From contig NW_027288510.1 in the NCBI RefSeq assembly GCF_037038585.1, forward strand, positions 1,927,001 through 1,991,000: a stretch of 64,000 nt of DNA, in the 5' to 3' direction. Positions 9,301 through 22,030 of this stretch are shown here, piece after piece; positions within the stretch are counted from its first letter, which is position 1; each line of letters starts with the position of its first letter. A program made the position numbers and the translations under genes. The stretch comes from Patagioenas fasciata (lineage: Eukaryota; Chordata; Aves; Columbiformes; Columbidae). Under the pieces are notes generated by a model. It saw only the letters and a program-made list of their open reading frames with translations, ran no database searches and had not been told where the DNA came from.

Positions 9301-12300
9301 GGGGACAAAGTGGGGTCCAAGAATGTCACAATGGGCCCTGGGGACAAAAGGGCTTGCCATGGTGCCACAATGGGCCCTGGGGTCAAAGGGGGTGTCCCCA
9401 TGGTGCCACAACGGGCCCTGGGAGCAAGGGGGTGGCCAGGATGTCACAATGGGTCCTGGGGAAAATGGGGGGTGCCCAGGATGTCACAATGGACCCTGAG
9501 GACAATGAGGGTCCCCAGGATGTCACAATGGGCCCTGGGGACAATGGCGGGTGCCCAGGATGTGAGAATGAGTCCTGAGGACAAGGAGGGGTCCCCATGG
9601 TGTCACAATAGGCCCTGGGGACAAAGTGGGGTCCTAGAATGTCACAATGGGCCCTGGGGACAAAAGTGGTCCCCATGGTGCTACAATGGCTCCTGGGGAC
9701 AAAGGGGGGTCCTGGGATGTCACAATGGGCACCGGGGACAAGGGGGTGTCCCCATGGTGCCACAATGGGCCCTGGGAGCAAGGGGGTGGCCAGGATGTCA
9801 CAATAGGTCCTGGGGACAATGGGGGGTCCTGGGACGTCACAATAGGCCCTGGGGTCAAGGAGGGATCCCCAGGATGTCACAATGGGCCCTGGGGACAAAA
9901 AGGGGTCCCCTGAATGTCACAATGGGCCCTGGGGACAAGGGGGTGCCGAGGATGTCACAATGGGCCCTGGGGACAATGGGGGGTCCTGGGATGTCACAAT
10001 GGGCCCTGGGGACAAGGGTGGGTCCCCAGGATGTCACAATGGGCCTTGGGAACAAGGGGTTCCCCCAGATAACACAATGGGCCCTGGGGACAATGTAAGG
10101 TCCTGGGCTGTCACAATGGACCCTGAGGACAAGGGGGGTCCCCAGGATGTCACAATGAAGTCCTGGGACAAAGGGGGTCCCCAGGATGTCACAATGGGGC
10201 CTGGGGACCAGGGGGGGTCCTGGGATGTCACAATGGGCCCCAGTGACAAAGGGGGTCCCTATGGTGCCACAATGGGCCCTGGGGACAAAGGGGGTCCCCA
10301 GGATGTCACAATGGGCTCTGGGGACAAAGGGGGTCCCCAGGATGTCACAATGGGCCCTGCGGACAAAGAGCGTCCCCAGCATGTCACAATGGGCTCTGGG
10401 GACAAAGGGGGTCCCCTGAATGTCACAATGGGCCCTGGGGACAATGGGGGGTCCTGGGATGTCACAATGAGCCCTGCAGACAAGGGTGGTACCCACGGTG
10501 TCACTATGGGCCCTGGGCACAAGGGGGGGTCCCCATAGTGTCACAATGGACCCTGGGGACAAGTGGGGTCCCCACGATGTCACAATGGGCCCTGGGGACA
10601 ATGCGGGGTACCCAGGATGTGAGAATGAGTCCTGAGGACAAGGAGGGGTCCCCATGGTGTCACAATATGCCCTGGGGACAAAGTTGGGTCCTAGAATGTC
10701 ACAATGGGCCCTGGGGACAAGGGGGTATCCCCATGGTGCCACAATGGGCCCTGGGAGCAAGGGGGTGCCCAGTATGTCACAATGGACCCTGAGGACAAGC
10801 AGGGGTCTCCATGGTGTCACAATGGGCCCCCAGTGACAAGGGGGAGTCCCCATGGTGCCACAATACGCCGTGGGGAGAAACGGGTCCCCAGGATGTCACA
10901 ATGGGCCCTAGGGACAAAGGGGGGTCCGCCGGATGTCACAATGGGCCCTGGGGACCAGGGGGGGTCCTGGGATGTCACAATGGGCCCCAGTGACAAAGTG
11001 GGTCCCTATGGTGCCACAATGGGCCCTGGGGACAAAGGGGTCCCCTGGATGTCACAATGGGCTCTGGAGACACGGAGGATCCCCAGGATGTCACAATGGG
11101 CCCTGGGGACAAACGGGGTCCCCACGGTATCAGAATGGGCCCTGGCGACAAAGGGGGGTCCCCTGAATGTCACAATGGGCCCTGGGGACAATGGGGGGTC
11201 CTGGGATGTCACAATGAGCCCTGCAGACAAGGGTGGTACCCACGGTGTCACTATGGGCCCTGGGCACAAGGGGGGGTCCCCATAGTGTCACAATGGACCC
11301 TGGGGACAAGTGGGGTCCCCACGATGTCACAATGGTCCCTGGGGACAATGGGGGGTACCCAGGATGTGAGAATGAGTCCTGAGGACAAGGAGGGGTCCCC
11401 ATGGTGTCACAATAGGCCCTGGGGACAAGTGGGGTCCCCAGGATGTCACAATGGGCCCTGGGGACAATGTGGGGTCCTGGGATGTCACAATGGGCCCCAG
11501 AGACAAAGGGGGTCCCCCTGAATGTCACAATGGGTCCTGGGGACAATGGGGGGTCCTAGGACGTCAAAATGGGCCCTGGGGACAAGGAGGGATCCCCAGG
11601 ATGTCACAATGGGCCCTGGGGACTATGGGGGGTCCTGGGATGTCACAATGGGCCCTGGGGATAAGGGGGGGTCCCCAGGATGTCACAGTGTGCCCTGGGT
11701 ACAAAGAGGCGTCCCTGGAATGTCACAATGGGCCCCTGGGACAAGGGGGTGCCCTGAATGTCACAATGGGCCCTGGGGACAAGGGGGTGCCCTGAATGTC
11801 ACAATGGGCCCTGGGGACAATGGGGGGTCCTGGGACGTCACAATGGGCCCGAGTGACAAGGGGGGGTCCCCAGGATGTCACAATGGGCCCTGGGGACAAT
11901 GGCGGGTCCCCTGAATATCACAATGGGCCCTGGGGACAAGGGGGTGCAGTGGATGTCACAATGGGCCCTGGGGACAATGGGGGGTCCTGGAATGTCACAA
12001 TGGGCCCTAGGGACAATGGGGGTCCCCAGGATGTCACAATGGGCCCTGGGGACAAAGGGGGGTCCTGGGATGTCACAATGGGCCCCAGTGACAAAGGGGG
12101 TCCCCATGGTGCCACAATGGGCCCTGGGGACAAGGGGGTTCCCCTGGATGTCACAATGGGCTCTGGGGACAAGGAGGGTCCCCAGGATGTCACAATGGGC
12201 CCTGGAGACAAAGGCGGTCCCCACCATATCAGAATGGGCCCTGGGGACAATGGGGGGTCCCGTGAATGTCACAATGGGCCCTAGGGACAAGGGGGTGCCG

Positions 12301-15300
12301 AGGAGGTCACAATGGGCCCTGGGGACAATAAGGGGTCCTGGGACGTCACAATGGGCCCTGGGGACAAGAGGGGATCCCTAGGATGTCACAATGGGCCCTG
12401 GGGACTAATGAGGTCCCCACGGTCTCACAATATGTCCTGGAGACAAAGGGGGGTCCCCTGAATGTCACAATGGGCCCTGGTGACAAGGGGGGATCCCCAG
12501 GATGTCACAATGGGCCCTGGGGACAATGGGGGGTCCTGGGACGTCACAATGGGCCCTGGGGACAAAGAGGGGTCCCCTGAATGTCACAATGGGCCCTGGG
12601 GACAAGGGGGTGCCGAGGATGTCACAATGGGCCCTGGGGACAATGGGGGTCCTGGGACGTCACAATGGGCCTTGGGGACACAGAGGGGCCCTAGGACGTC
12701 ACAATCAGCCCTGGGGACAAGGGGGGATCCCCTGAAAGTCACAATGAGCCCTGGGAACAGAGGGGGGTCCTGGGACGTCACAATGGGCCCTGGGGACAAG
12801 GGGGGGTCTCCAGGATGTCACAATGGGCCCTGGGGACAAAGAGGGGTCCCTAAAGTGTCACAATGGGCCCTGGGGACACAGAGGGGCCCTGGGACGTCAC
12901 AATCAGCCCTGGGGACAAAGTGGGGTCCTGGGATGTCACAATGGGCCCCAGTGACAAAGGGGGTCCCCATGGTGCCACAATGGGCCGTGGGGACAAAAGG
13001 GGTGCCCAGGATGTCATAATGGGCCCTGGGGACCAGGTTGGGTCCTGCGATGTCACAATGGGCCCTGGGGACAAAGGGGGTCCCCTGTATGTCACAATGG
13101 GCTCTGGGGACAAAGGGGGGTCCTGCGATGTCACAATGAGCCCTGCGGTCAAGGGTGGTACCCACGGTGTCACAATGGGCCCTGGGAACAAGGGGGGGTC
13201 CCCATAGGGTCAAAATGGGTCCTGGGGAAAATGGGGTCCCTAGGATGTCACAATGGGCCCTGGGGACAATGGGCGGTCCTGGGATGTCACAATGGGCCCC
13301 AGTGACAAAGGGGTTCCCTGAATGTTACAATGGGTCCGGAGGACAATGGGGGGTCCTGGGACGTCACAATAGGCCCTGGGGACAAGGAGGGATCCCCAGG
13401 ATGTCACAATGGGCCCTGGGGACAAGGGGGGGTCCCCAGGATGTCACAATGTGCCCTGGGTACAAAGAGGCGTCCCCTGAATGTCGCAATGGGCCCTGGG
13501 GACAATGGGGGGTCCTAAGACGTCACAATGGGCCCTGGGGACAAGGAGGGATCCCCAGGATGTCACAATGGGCCCTTGGGACAATGGGGGGTCCTGGGAC
13601 GTCACAATGGGCCCCCGTGACAACGGGGGTCCCCAGGATGTCACAATGGGCCCTGGGGACAAAGAGGGGTCCCCTGAATGTCACAATGGTCCCTGGGGAC
13701 AAGGGGGTGCAGTGGATGTCACAATGGGCCCTGGGGACAATGGGGGGTCCTGGAATGTCACAATGGGCCTTGGGGACAATGGGGGTCCCCAGGATGTCAC
13801 AATGGGCCCTGGGGACAATGGGGTTGCCCAGGATGTCACAATGGGCCCTGGGGACAATGGGAGTCCCCAAGGTGTCAGAACGAGCCCTGGGGACAAAGTG
13901 AAATCCTGGAATGTCACAATGGCCCCCAGTGACAAAGGGGTTCCCCACGGTGTCACAATGGGCCCTGGGGACAAAAGGGGTCCCCAGGATTTCACAATAG
14001 CACTGGGGACAAAGGGGGGTCATGGGATGTCACAATGGGCCCTGGGGACAAGGGAGATCCCCATGGTGTCACAATAAGCCCTGGGGACAAAGTGGGGTCC
14101 TGGGATGTCACAATGGGCTCTGGGGACAAGGAGGGTCCCCAGGATGTCACAATAGGCCCTGGGGACAAAGGGGGGTCCTGGGATGTCACAATGGGCCCCA
14201 GTGACAAAGAGGGTCCTCATGGTGCCACAATGGGCCCTGGGGACAAAGGGGGTCCCCTGGATGTCACAATGGGCTCTGGGGACAAGGAGGGTCCCCAGGA
14301 TGTCACAATGGGCCCTGTGGACAAAGAGCGTCCCCTGAATGTCACAATGGGCCCTGGGGACAAAGGGGGTCCCCACGGTATCAGAATGGGCCCTGGGGAC
14401 AAAGGGGGTCCCCTGAATGTCACAATGGGCCCTGGGGACAGTGGGGGGTCCTGGGACGTCTCAATGGGCCCTGGGGACAAGGGGGGGTCCCCAGGATGTC
14501 ACAATGGGCCCTGGGGACAAAGAGGGGTCCCCTGAATGTCACAATGGGCCCTGGGGACAAGGGGGTGCAGTGGATGTCACAATGGGCCCTGGGGACAATG
14601 GGGGGTGTCCAGGATGTGAGAATGAGTCCTGAGGACCAGACTGGGTCCCCATGGTGTCACAATGGGTCCCCAGTGACAAGGAGGGGTCCCCATGGTGTCA
14701 CAATAGGCCCTGGGGACAAAGTGGGGTCCAAGAATGTCACAATGGGCCCTGGGGACAAAAGGGGTTGCCATGGTGCCACAATGGGCCCTGGGGTCAAAGG
14801 GGGTCCCCATGGTGCTACAATGGCCCTGGGGACAAAGGGGGGTCCTGGGATGTCACAATGGGTCCTGGGGACAAAGGGGGTGTCCCCATGGTGCCACAAC
14901 GGGTCCTGGGAGCAAGGGGGTGGCCAGGATGTCACAATGGGTCCTGCGGAAAATGGGGGGTGCCCAGGATGTCACAATGGACCCTGAGGACAAGCGGGGG
15001 TCTCCATGGTGTCACAATTGGCCCCAGTGACAAAGGGGCTCCCCTGAATGTCACGATAGGTCCTGGGGACAATGGGGGGTGCTGGGACGTCACAATGGGC
15101 CCTGGGGACAATGGGGGTCCCTTGGATGTCACAATGGGCTCTGGGGACAAGGAGGGTCCCCAGGATGTCACAATGGGCCGTGGGGACAAAGGGGGCTCAC
15201 CAGGATGTCACAATGGGCTCTGGGGACAAAGGGGTCCCCAGGATGTCACAATGGGCACTGGGGAGAAAGGGGTGGTCCCCATGGTGTCACAATGGGTCCC

Positions 15301-18300
15301 CAGTGACAAGGGGAGTCCCCAGGATGTCACAATGGGCCCCGGGGATAAAAGGGGTACCCAGGATGCCACAATGGGCCCTGGGGACAACTGGGCGGTCCCC
15401 AGGATGTCACAATGGGCCCTGGAAACAATTGGGGTGTCCTGAGATGTCGCAATGGGCCCTGGGGACAAAGGGGGATCCTGGGACATCACAATGGCCCCTG
15501 GGGACAAAGGGAGTCCCCACCCTGTCACAATGGGCCCTGGGGACAAAGAGGGTCCCCACCCTGTCACAATGGGCCCTGGGGACAAAGGGGGGTCCTGGGA
15601 CGACACAATGGGCCCTGGGGACAAAGGAGGTCCCCAGGATTTCACAATGGGCCATGGGGACAAGGGGTGTCCTGGAATGTCACAATGGGCACTGGGGACA
15701 AGGGGGTCCCCAGGATGTCACAATGGGCCCTGGGGATGACGGGGGGTCCTGGGACGTCACAATGGGCCCTGGGGACAATGGGGGGTCTTGGGATGTCACA
15801 ATGAGCCCTGGGCACAACTGGGAGGTCCCTAAATGTCACAATGGGCGCTGGGGACAAAGGGGGTCCCCACGGTGTCACAATGGGCCCAGGGGACAGAGGG
15901 GAGTCCCCAGGATGTCACAACGGGCTCTGGGGACCAGGGGCGTCCCGAGGATGTCACAATGGGCCCTGGGGACAAAGTGGGGTCCTGGGAGGTCACAATG
16001 TGCCCTGGGCACAAAGGGGGTTTCCAGGATGTCACAATGGGCTCTGGGGACAACAGGGGTCCCGACGGTGTCACAATGGGCCCTTGGGACAAAGGGGGTC
16101 CCCCGGAAGTCACAATGGGCCCTGGGGACAAAGTGAGGTCCTGGGAAGTCACAATGGGCCCCAGTGACAAAGGGGGTCCCAATGGTGCCACAATGGGTCC
16201 TGGGGAAAAAGGGCGTCCCCAGGATGTCACAATGGGCCCTGGGGACAAGGGGGGGTCCTGGGACATCACAGTGGGCCCTGGGGAACAAGGGGGTCCCCAG
16301 GATGTCACAATGGGCTCTGGGGACAAGGGGGGATCCCCATAGTGTTACAATGGGTCCCAGTGACAACGGTGGTCCCCACGGTGCCACGGTGGGCCCTGGA
16401 GACAAGGGGGGTCCCCACGGTGTCACAATGGGCCTTGGGTACAAAGTGGGGTCCTGGGATGTCACATTGGACCACAGTGACAAAAGGGGTCCCCATGGTG
16501 TCACAATGGGCCCTGGGGACAAAGGAGGTCCCCACGGTGCCACAACGGGCCAGAGGGACAAGGCGGTCCCCATGATGTCACAATGGGCCCTGGGGACAAT
16601 GGGAGGTCCTGGGATGTCACAATGAGCACTGGGGACAAACGGGGGTCCCTATGGTGTCACAATGAGTCCCCAGTGACAAGTGGGGTCCTGAGATGTCACA
16701 ATGGGTCCTTGGGACAATGTGGGGTCCTGGGATGTCACAATGAGCCCTGGGGACAAACGGGGGTCCCCATGGTGTCACAATGGGTCACCAGTGACAAGGG
16801 GGGGTCCCCAGGATGTCACAATGGGCCCTGGGGACAATGGGGGTCCCCATGGTGTATACAATGGGTCCCCAGTGACAAGGGGGGTCCCCAGGATGTCACA
16901 ATGGGCCCTGGGGACAATGGGGGTCCCCAGGATGTCACAATGGACCCTGGGGACAATGGGGGGTCCGGGGACGTCACAATGGGCCCTGGGGACAAAGGGG
17001 GTCCCCAGGATGTCACAATGGGCCTTCAGTATAAAGTGGGGTCCTGGGATGTCACAATGGGCCCTGGGGACAAAGGGGGGTCCTGGGACGTCACAATGGG
17101 CCCTGCGGATCAAGGATGGTGCCCTGGATATCACAATGGGCTCTGGGGACAATTGGGGGTCCTGGAATGTCACAATGGTCCCTAGGGACAAAGGGGGGTC
17201 CCTTGGATGTCACAATGGGGCTGGGGACAAAGGGGGTCCTGGGATGTCACAATGGGCCCTGGGGACAAAGGGGGTCCCCAGGTTGTCACAATGGGCCCTG
17301 GGGACAAAGGGGGTCCCCACGGTGTCACAATGGGCCCTGAGGACAAAGGGGGTCCCCAGGTTGTCACAATGGGCCCTGGGGACAAGGGGTCCTCAGGATG
17401 TCACATTGGGCCGTGGGGACAAAGAGGGGTCCCCAGGATTTCACAATGGACCCTGGGGACAAAGGGGGGTCCTGGGACGTCACAATGGGCCCTGGGGACA
17501 AAGGGTTCCCCAGGATGTCACAATGGGCTCTGGGGACAAAGGAGGTCCCCAGGATGACACAATGGGCCCTGGGGATGACGGGGGGTCCTGGGACGTCACA
17601 ATGGGCCCTGGGGACAATGGGACGTCCTGATATGTTACAATGAACCCTGGGCACAATTGGGGGGTCCTTAGATACCACAATGGGCCCTGTGGACAAAGGG
17701 GGTCCCCACGGTGTCACAATGGGCTCTGGGGACAAAGGGGAGTCCCCAGTATGTCACAATGGGCCCTGGAGACAATGAGGGGTCCTGGGATGTCACAATG
17801 GGCCCTGGGGACAACGGGGGTCCCGACGGTGTCACAATGGGCCCTAGGGACAAAGGCTGTCCCCTGAATGTCACAATGGGCCCTGTGGACAATGGGGGTC
17901 CCCAGGATGTCACAATGGGCTCTGGGGACAATGGGGGATCCGGGGACGTCACAATGGGCCCTGGGGACAAAGAGGGTTCCCAGGACGTCACAATGGGCCC
18001 CAGTGACAAAGGGGGTCCCAATGGTGCCACAATGGGTCCTGGGGAAAAAGGGGGTCCCCAGGATGTCACAATGGGCTCTGGGGACAAGGGGGGGTCCCCA
18101 GGATGTCACAATGGGCTCTGGGGACAAGGGGGGGTCCCCATAGTGTTACAATGGGTCCCCAGTGACAAGGGTGGTCCCCAGGATGTCACAATGGGCCCTG
18201 GGGACAAGGGGGTCCCCAGGATGTCACAATGGGCCCTTAGGACAAGGGGGGTCCCCAAGGTGTCACAATGGGCCCTGGGGACAATGGGGAGTCCTGGGAC

Positions 18301-18602
18301 ATCACAACAGGCCTGGGGACAAGGGGGATCTCCACCCTGTCACAATGGGCCCTGGGGACAAAGGGGGGTCCTGGGATGTCACAATTGGCCCTGGGGACAA
18401 AGGGGGTCCCCATGGTGCCACAATGGGCCCTGGGGACAAAGGGGAGTCCCCAGGATGTCACAATGGGCCCTGAGGACAAGGGGAGGTCCCCATGGTGTCA
18501 CAATGGGTCCTCAGTGAGAAGGGGGTCCCCCATGGTGTCACAATGGGCCCTGGGGACAAGGGGGATCCCCAGGGTGTCACAATGGACCCTGGGGAGAAGG
18601 GT
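6353..18602 (-). repeat. 39-bp minisatellite array, right copy (~12 kb)
   Basis: Roughly 310 units of the same 39-bp satellite as 1-1771, in the opposite orientation (on this strand tgtcacaatgggccctgggg followed by a G-rich half). Large internal duplications exist: about 7009-7925 recurs at 16114-16915, 8555-8925 at 15186-15555, 9090-9440 at about 14510-14900, and 10395-10660 at 11150-11410. A 118-bp (three-unit) block is doubled near 7560-7740. Many frames of 60-425 codons appear on both strands because the unit length is divisible by three. They change frame at indels and share no start or splice context. No gene is supported. Confidence 0.95.
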
Positions 18603-19500
18603 TTAGGGGGTTGTGTTAGGGGGTTGGAGGATTATGTGGTGCAGGATTTGGGGGTGCAAGGATTTTGCGGGGCCTGATTTGTGGCTGCAGAGTCTGGGGT
18701 TGCAGGTTCCAGGGGTGCAGGATTTGGGGGTTCAGGGTTTAGGGCAGTAGGATCTTTGGGTGCAGGAGTTTGGGGTGCCGGGTTTGGGGGCCAGGATTTG
18801 GGGTTGCAGGATTTAGGGGTGCAGTGGTTTGGAGTGCAGTGTTTCGGGGTGCAGGGTTTGGGGAAGGAGGATATGGGGGTGCAGGGTATAGGAGAGCAGG
18901 ATCTTGGGGTGCAGGGGTTTGGGGTGGGGGGCTTGGTAGGGCAGGGTTTGGGGGTGGAAATTTTATTGGGTAGGGCTGGGGGTGCAGGATTTGGGGGTGA
19001 AGGGGTTGTGGGGTGCAGGGTTGTGGGGTGCAGGGTTTGGGAGATCGGTACGTGGGGCTGGAGGATTTGGGGGTGCAGGGTTTGGAGCAGCAGAATCTGG
19101 GGGTGCAGAGTTGGGGGGTGCAAGATTGGGGGTAGCAGGGTTTTGGGGAGCAGGGTTTCGGGGTCAGGCTTTAGGGGGACAGGGTTTGGGGGGCAGGGTT
19201 GGGAGGGATGATTTTGGGGTGCAGGGTTTAGGGCAGCAGGATCTTGGGGTGAAGGGGTTTGGGGTGAAGGGTTTGATAGGACAGGATTTGGGGTGCAGGT
19301 TTTTAGGGTGCAACTTGTGGGGGTCAGTATTTGGGGTACAGGGTTTGGGGGTGCAGGGTTTAGTGGTGCAGGGTTTGGGGGTGCAGGTCTTGGGGAGGCA
19401 GAATTAGGGTGCAAGACTTGAGGGTGCAGGGTTTGGGGGTTTGGGACATGGGGCTGGAGGATTTGGGGGTGCAGGATTTGGGGTGCAGTGTGTGGGGGTG
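18603..19500 (+). repeat. Degenerate G-rich repeat (ggggtgcagggttt type)
   Basis: Short, poorly conserved repeats of about 16-17 bp built from ggggtgcag and gatttggggg/gggtttggg words. Most units have a GGG or GGGG run, so the plus strand could form G-quadruplexes. It lies between the 39-bp array and the retroviral LTR. Long frames on both strands (for example 18632-19414 minus) are low-complexity and are not called genes. Confidence 0.88.
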
Positions 19501-20143
19501 TGTCCTGGTTTTGTTAAAAACAAGTTTCTTTTTTAGTGAATTTGCCTGTCAGCTAAAGCCTTCATGTCAGCTGCATTTTCCTGGAGAACCCAACACATGT
19601 TTTGGTTAAACCCAGCAAGGGAATGCAAACTTATTGACAAGCACGGATGGACATCTCGCGAGAGGGGCAACGAGAAAACTGATGTCCGAGAGACTGACCA
19701 ACGGTGAATAACATTCCGTTCACGTGAATACTTCATATAAAAGTGGGAGATCACGAGGATCTCGGCCCTTTTCTCCTCATGGCCGACATCAGGAGAGGAC
19801 CTTGCTGGTCGTCCCTGCGAACGGAGGCCAGTGAGAGACTGAATCCAGCTCCGGTTGGCTGCAGAGTCTGATCCAGGACTTTGGGTGCTGGCTCTGCAGT
19901 TGCTGAGACTTACAAGATGGGTTTTGTATATTTGTATTATTTTCTCTGTTCTCATCAGTAGCATCAGTAAAACATCTTTAACTTTTCCAACTCTCTTCTC
20001 TCTGTCCTTCTTTCCCTCCCGATCGCCTGTGCTGAGTGGGAAGGGGGGAGAGGGAGGGGCAAAAGGGGGAAGTGGGGGGGAGAGGAGGTTGACAACACAT
20101 CTGCCAGGGTTTGATTGTCACCCCGCAATCCTAACCCTCGACA
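19501..20143 (+). repeat. 5' LTR
   Basis: 643 bp, beginning TGTCC and ending GACA. A TATA-like box (atataaaa) is near 19734-19741. The 3' part is followed after 6 bp by the primer-binding site. Compared with the 3' LTR it lacks about 20 bp of pyrimidine-rich sequence after cggccctttt and carries scattered substitutions. The left flank is the G-rich array. Confidence 0.92.
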
Positions 20144-20149
20144 GATAAT

Positions 20150-20167
20150 TGGCGCCCAACGTGGGGC
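20150..20167 (+). promoter_or_regulatory. Primer-binding site for tRNA-Lys
   Basis: Eighteen bases beginning TGGCGCCCAACG, six bases after the end of the 5' LTR. They match the complement of the 3' end of tRNA-Lys1,2, the primer also used by spumaviruses and some betaretroviruses. Confidence 0.85.
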
Positions 20168-20299
20168 CAGAGAACGGGGTAAATTTGGAGGTTTTTGGCT
20201 TTTCTACTGCTCTGACGTACCTTCCAATTTTCTTGGCACGGTGCCAGCTCATAGAGTTGTGATACTCGCGCGTCTGTTTGATTCGGATATTATTTAGTC

Positions 20300-22030
20300 G
20301 TGATGATGATCCTGTGTGGTTTGGCACTGGTTTATTTCATTATACTGCAGCCGCTAATGTATTTTTACTCGTTTTTGCTTTACCTTGAAAAACCTCCAGG
20401 AGAGATTAAAGAGCAGAATGGCTCTATATTTGCTAATTGGTCAAGCGAATCTTTAGAAAGGCTGACTAACAATACTTTTGTGATTTCGCTGGGACAGTTT
20501 GCAAATGTGTTAGAGAACTTTGAATACCCTTGGAGCTTTGATAGAACTGTGATGGTGTTATCTGGTTTGCTGAATGTGTGTCAGTTTGTGTTACTGTTAA
20601 GAGAAATGAGGTTCAATAGGAGGTTTGCGTCTCTTTTTAGTCCTGAGATTTGCGGTGCGTCTTCGGAAGCTTTAGCAAAAAGCACTCCTGGCCGCTCGAG
20701 AAAAGGCAAAACAGCCAAAGCTGCTGCTGCAGCCACTGCCCCCCCAACCGCGGCTTCGCAGGCTGAAGCTCCAGCTCCTCCGCATTGCTCCTCTGCCAAG
20801 GGCGCTGCAGATAACGTTACTTCTCCAGCCTCAAAGGCTGACAAGGCAGCCCCCCCGCCTTCACACACTGGGCACTGTTGCTGCTGTAACCACAGCAATC
20901 ACTGTGACAGTCATTCAGACTCTGGAAATGAATCAAATGATGGTGAACCCATATCAGCATCAGTTGCTGGTTGTAAGAAAGTCACTAGAAAGACCACCCG
21001 TGCAGCAGGTGATGGCACAGGGCCAACATCAACCCAAGAGGCATCATCACCAGGACAGGGTGGAGATGAAGTGACCACCACTCGGTCCTTTTCTCCAGGT
21101 GAGCTGAGAGACCTGCGAAAAGACTTCAGTCGTCGTGAAGGCGAGAATATTTTAACCTGGCTGCTGCGATGCTGGGACAACGGGGCAGAAACAATTGAAT
21201 TAGAAGGTGGTGAAGCCAGGCAGCTGGGATCTCTGTCAAAAGATTCCACCATTGATAGGGCAATTTCAAGAGAGTCTAATGCCGCTACTCTCTGGACCCG
21301 ACTCCTGGCAGCTATGAAAGTCAGATTTCCCTACAAGGAAGATTGTGTATCCAAGTTAGGGAAATGGAATACTATGGAGAGAGGTATCCAGTTCCTGAGA
21401 GAATGAGCTGTGCGAGAGATCATCTATCTAGGACCAAACAGCCAAGAGGGGACAGACCCAGACAGAATCAATTGTACAAAATCTATGTGGCGCAGATTTG
21501 TACAAAGTGCACCACCTGCATATGCTAAGTCATTGGCAGGAATGGTCTGGTCAGCTAGAGGTGCACAAGAAATTAATGAAGTGATTGAGCAGCTCCGGAA
21601 CTTTGAGGACAGCCTTGCTGGTTCTCTACGGGCTTGTGTCTCTGCTGTGGAGAAACTGTGTGAAAAATCTGATGACCGGTTTGAAAAGCTGTTGCAAGAA
21701 ATCCAAGAGCTCAGAGCAGACTCGTACCGTTCACGACCTGCACAAACCTATGTTTCAGCTGTTAGGAGAAGGCGTTTCCAATCTCGAGAGAGAGGGCAGA
21801 GGCAGCCCACAAAAAGAGGTTCACTGTGGTTCTTCCTACATGAGCAGGGAGAAAACATGAACAAGTGGCATGGAAGGCCGACCTCAGAACTTCAAGAACG
21901 AGTACGTGAGATAAAAGGAAAAACTCCTAGGAAGGTGGCTGCTCCAGTTTACAAAAGGAGCAGAAGAGATTGTGATGCTCTTGAAGGAACCTCTAATTCA
22001 CACCCAGAGACTGTGCAAAACAGGAATTAG
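20300..22030 (+). pseudogene. gag: ERV-L-like gag, interrupted by one in-frame stop
   Basis: An open frame runs from 20300 to a TGA at 21404-21406, then continues in the same frame to a TAG at 22028-22030. Seen in order: an N-terminal hydrophobic segment (about residues 3-30), a second hydrophobic patch near residues 83-100, an Ala/Pro-rich linker (about 135-190), a Cys/His cluster (about 196-212) that does not fit the CCHC zinc-knuckle spacing, and a helical domain from about residue 275 with the WDNG motif. The region after the stop resembles the C-terminal capsid part of ERV-L Gag/Fv1 and ends in a basic coiled stretch. The start codon is uncertain. The N-terminal membrane-like segment is unusual for Gag. 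Confidence 0.75.

Noticed and set aside
8821..10098. 425-codon and many other frames in the 39-bp satellite
   Set aside because: The frame shifts at unit indels, frames occur on both strands, and no family similarity is seen.
6353..18602. CRISPR-like repeat/spacer array
   Set aside because: Units are contiguous tandem copies without unique spacers, and the window is vertebrate.
18632..19414. 260-codon minus frame rich in Pro, Asn and Cys
   Set aside because: It is the complement of a degenerate G-rich repeat.
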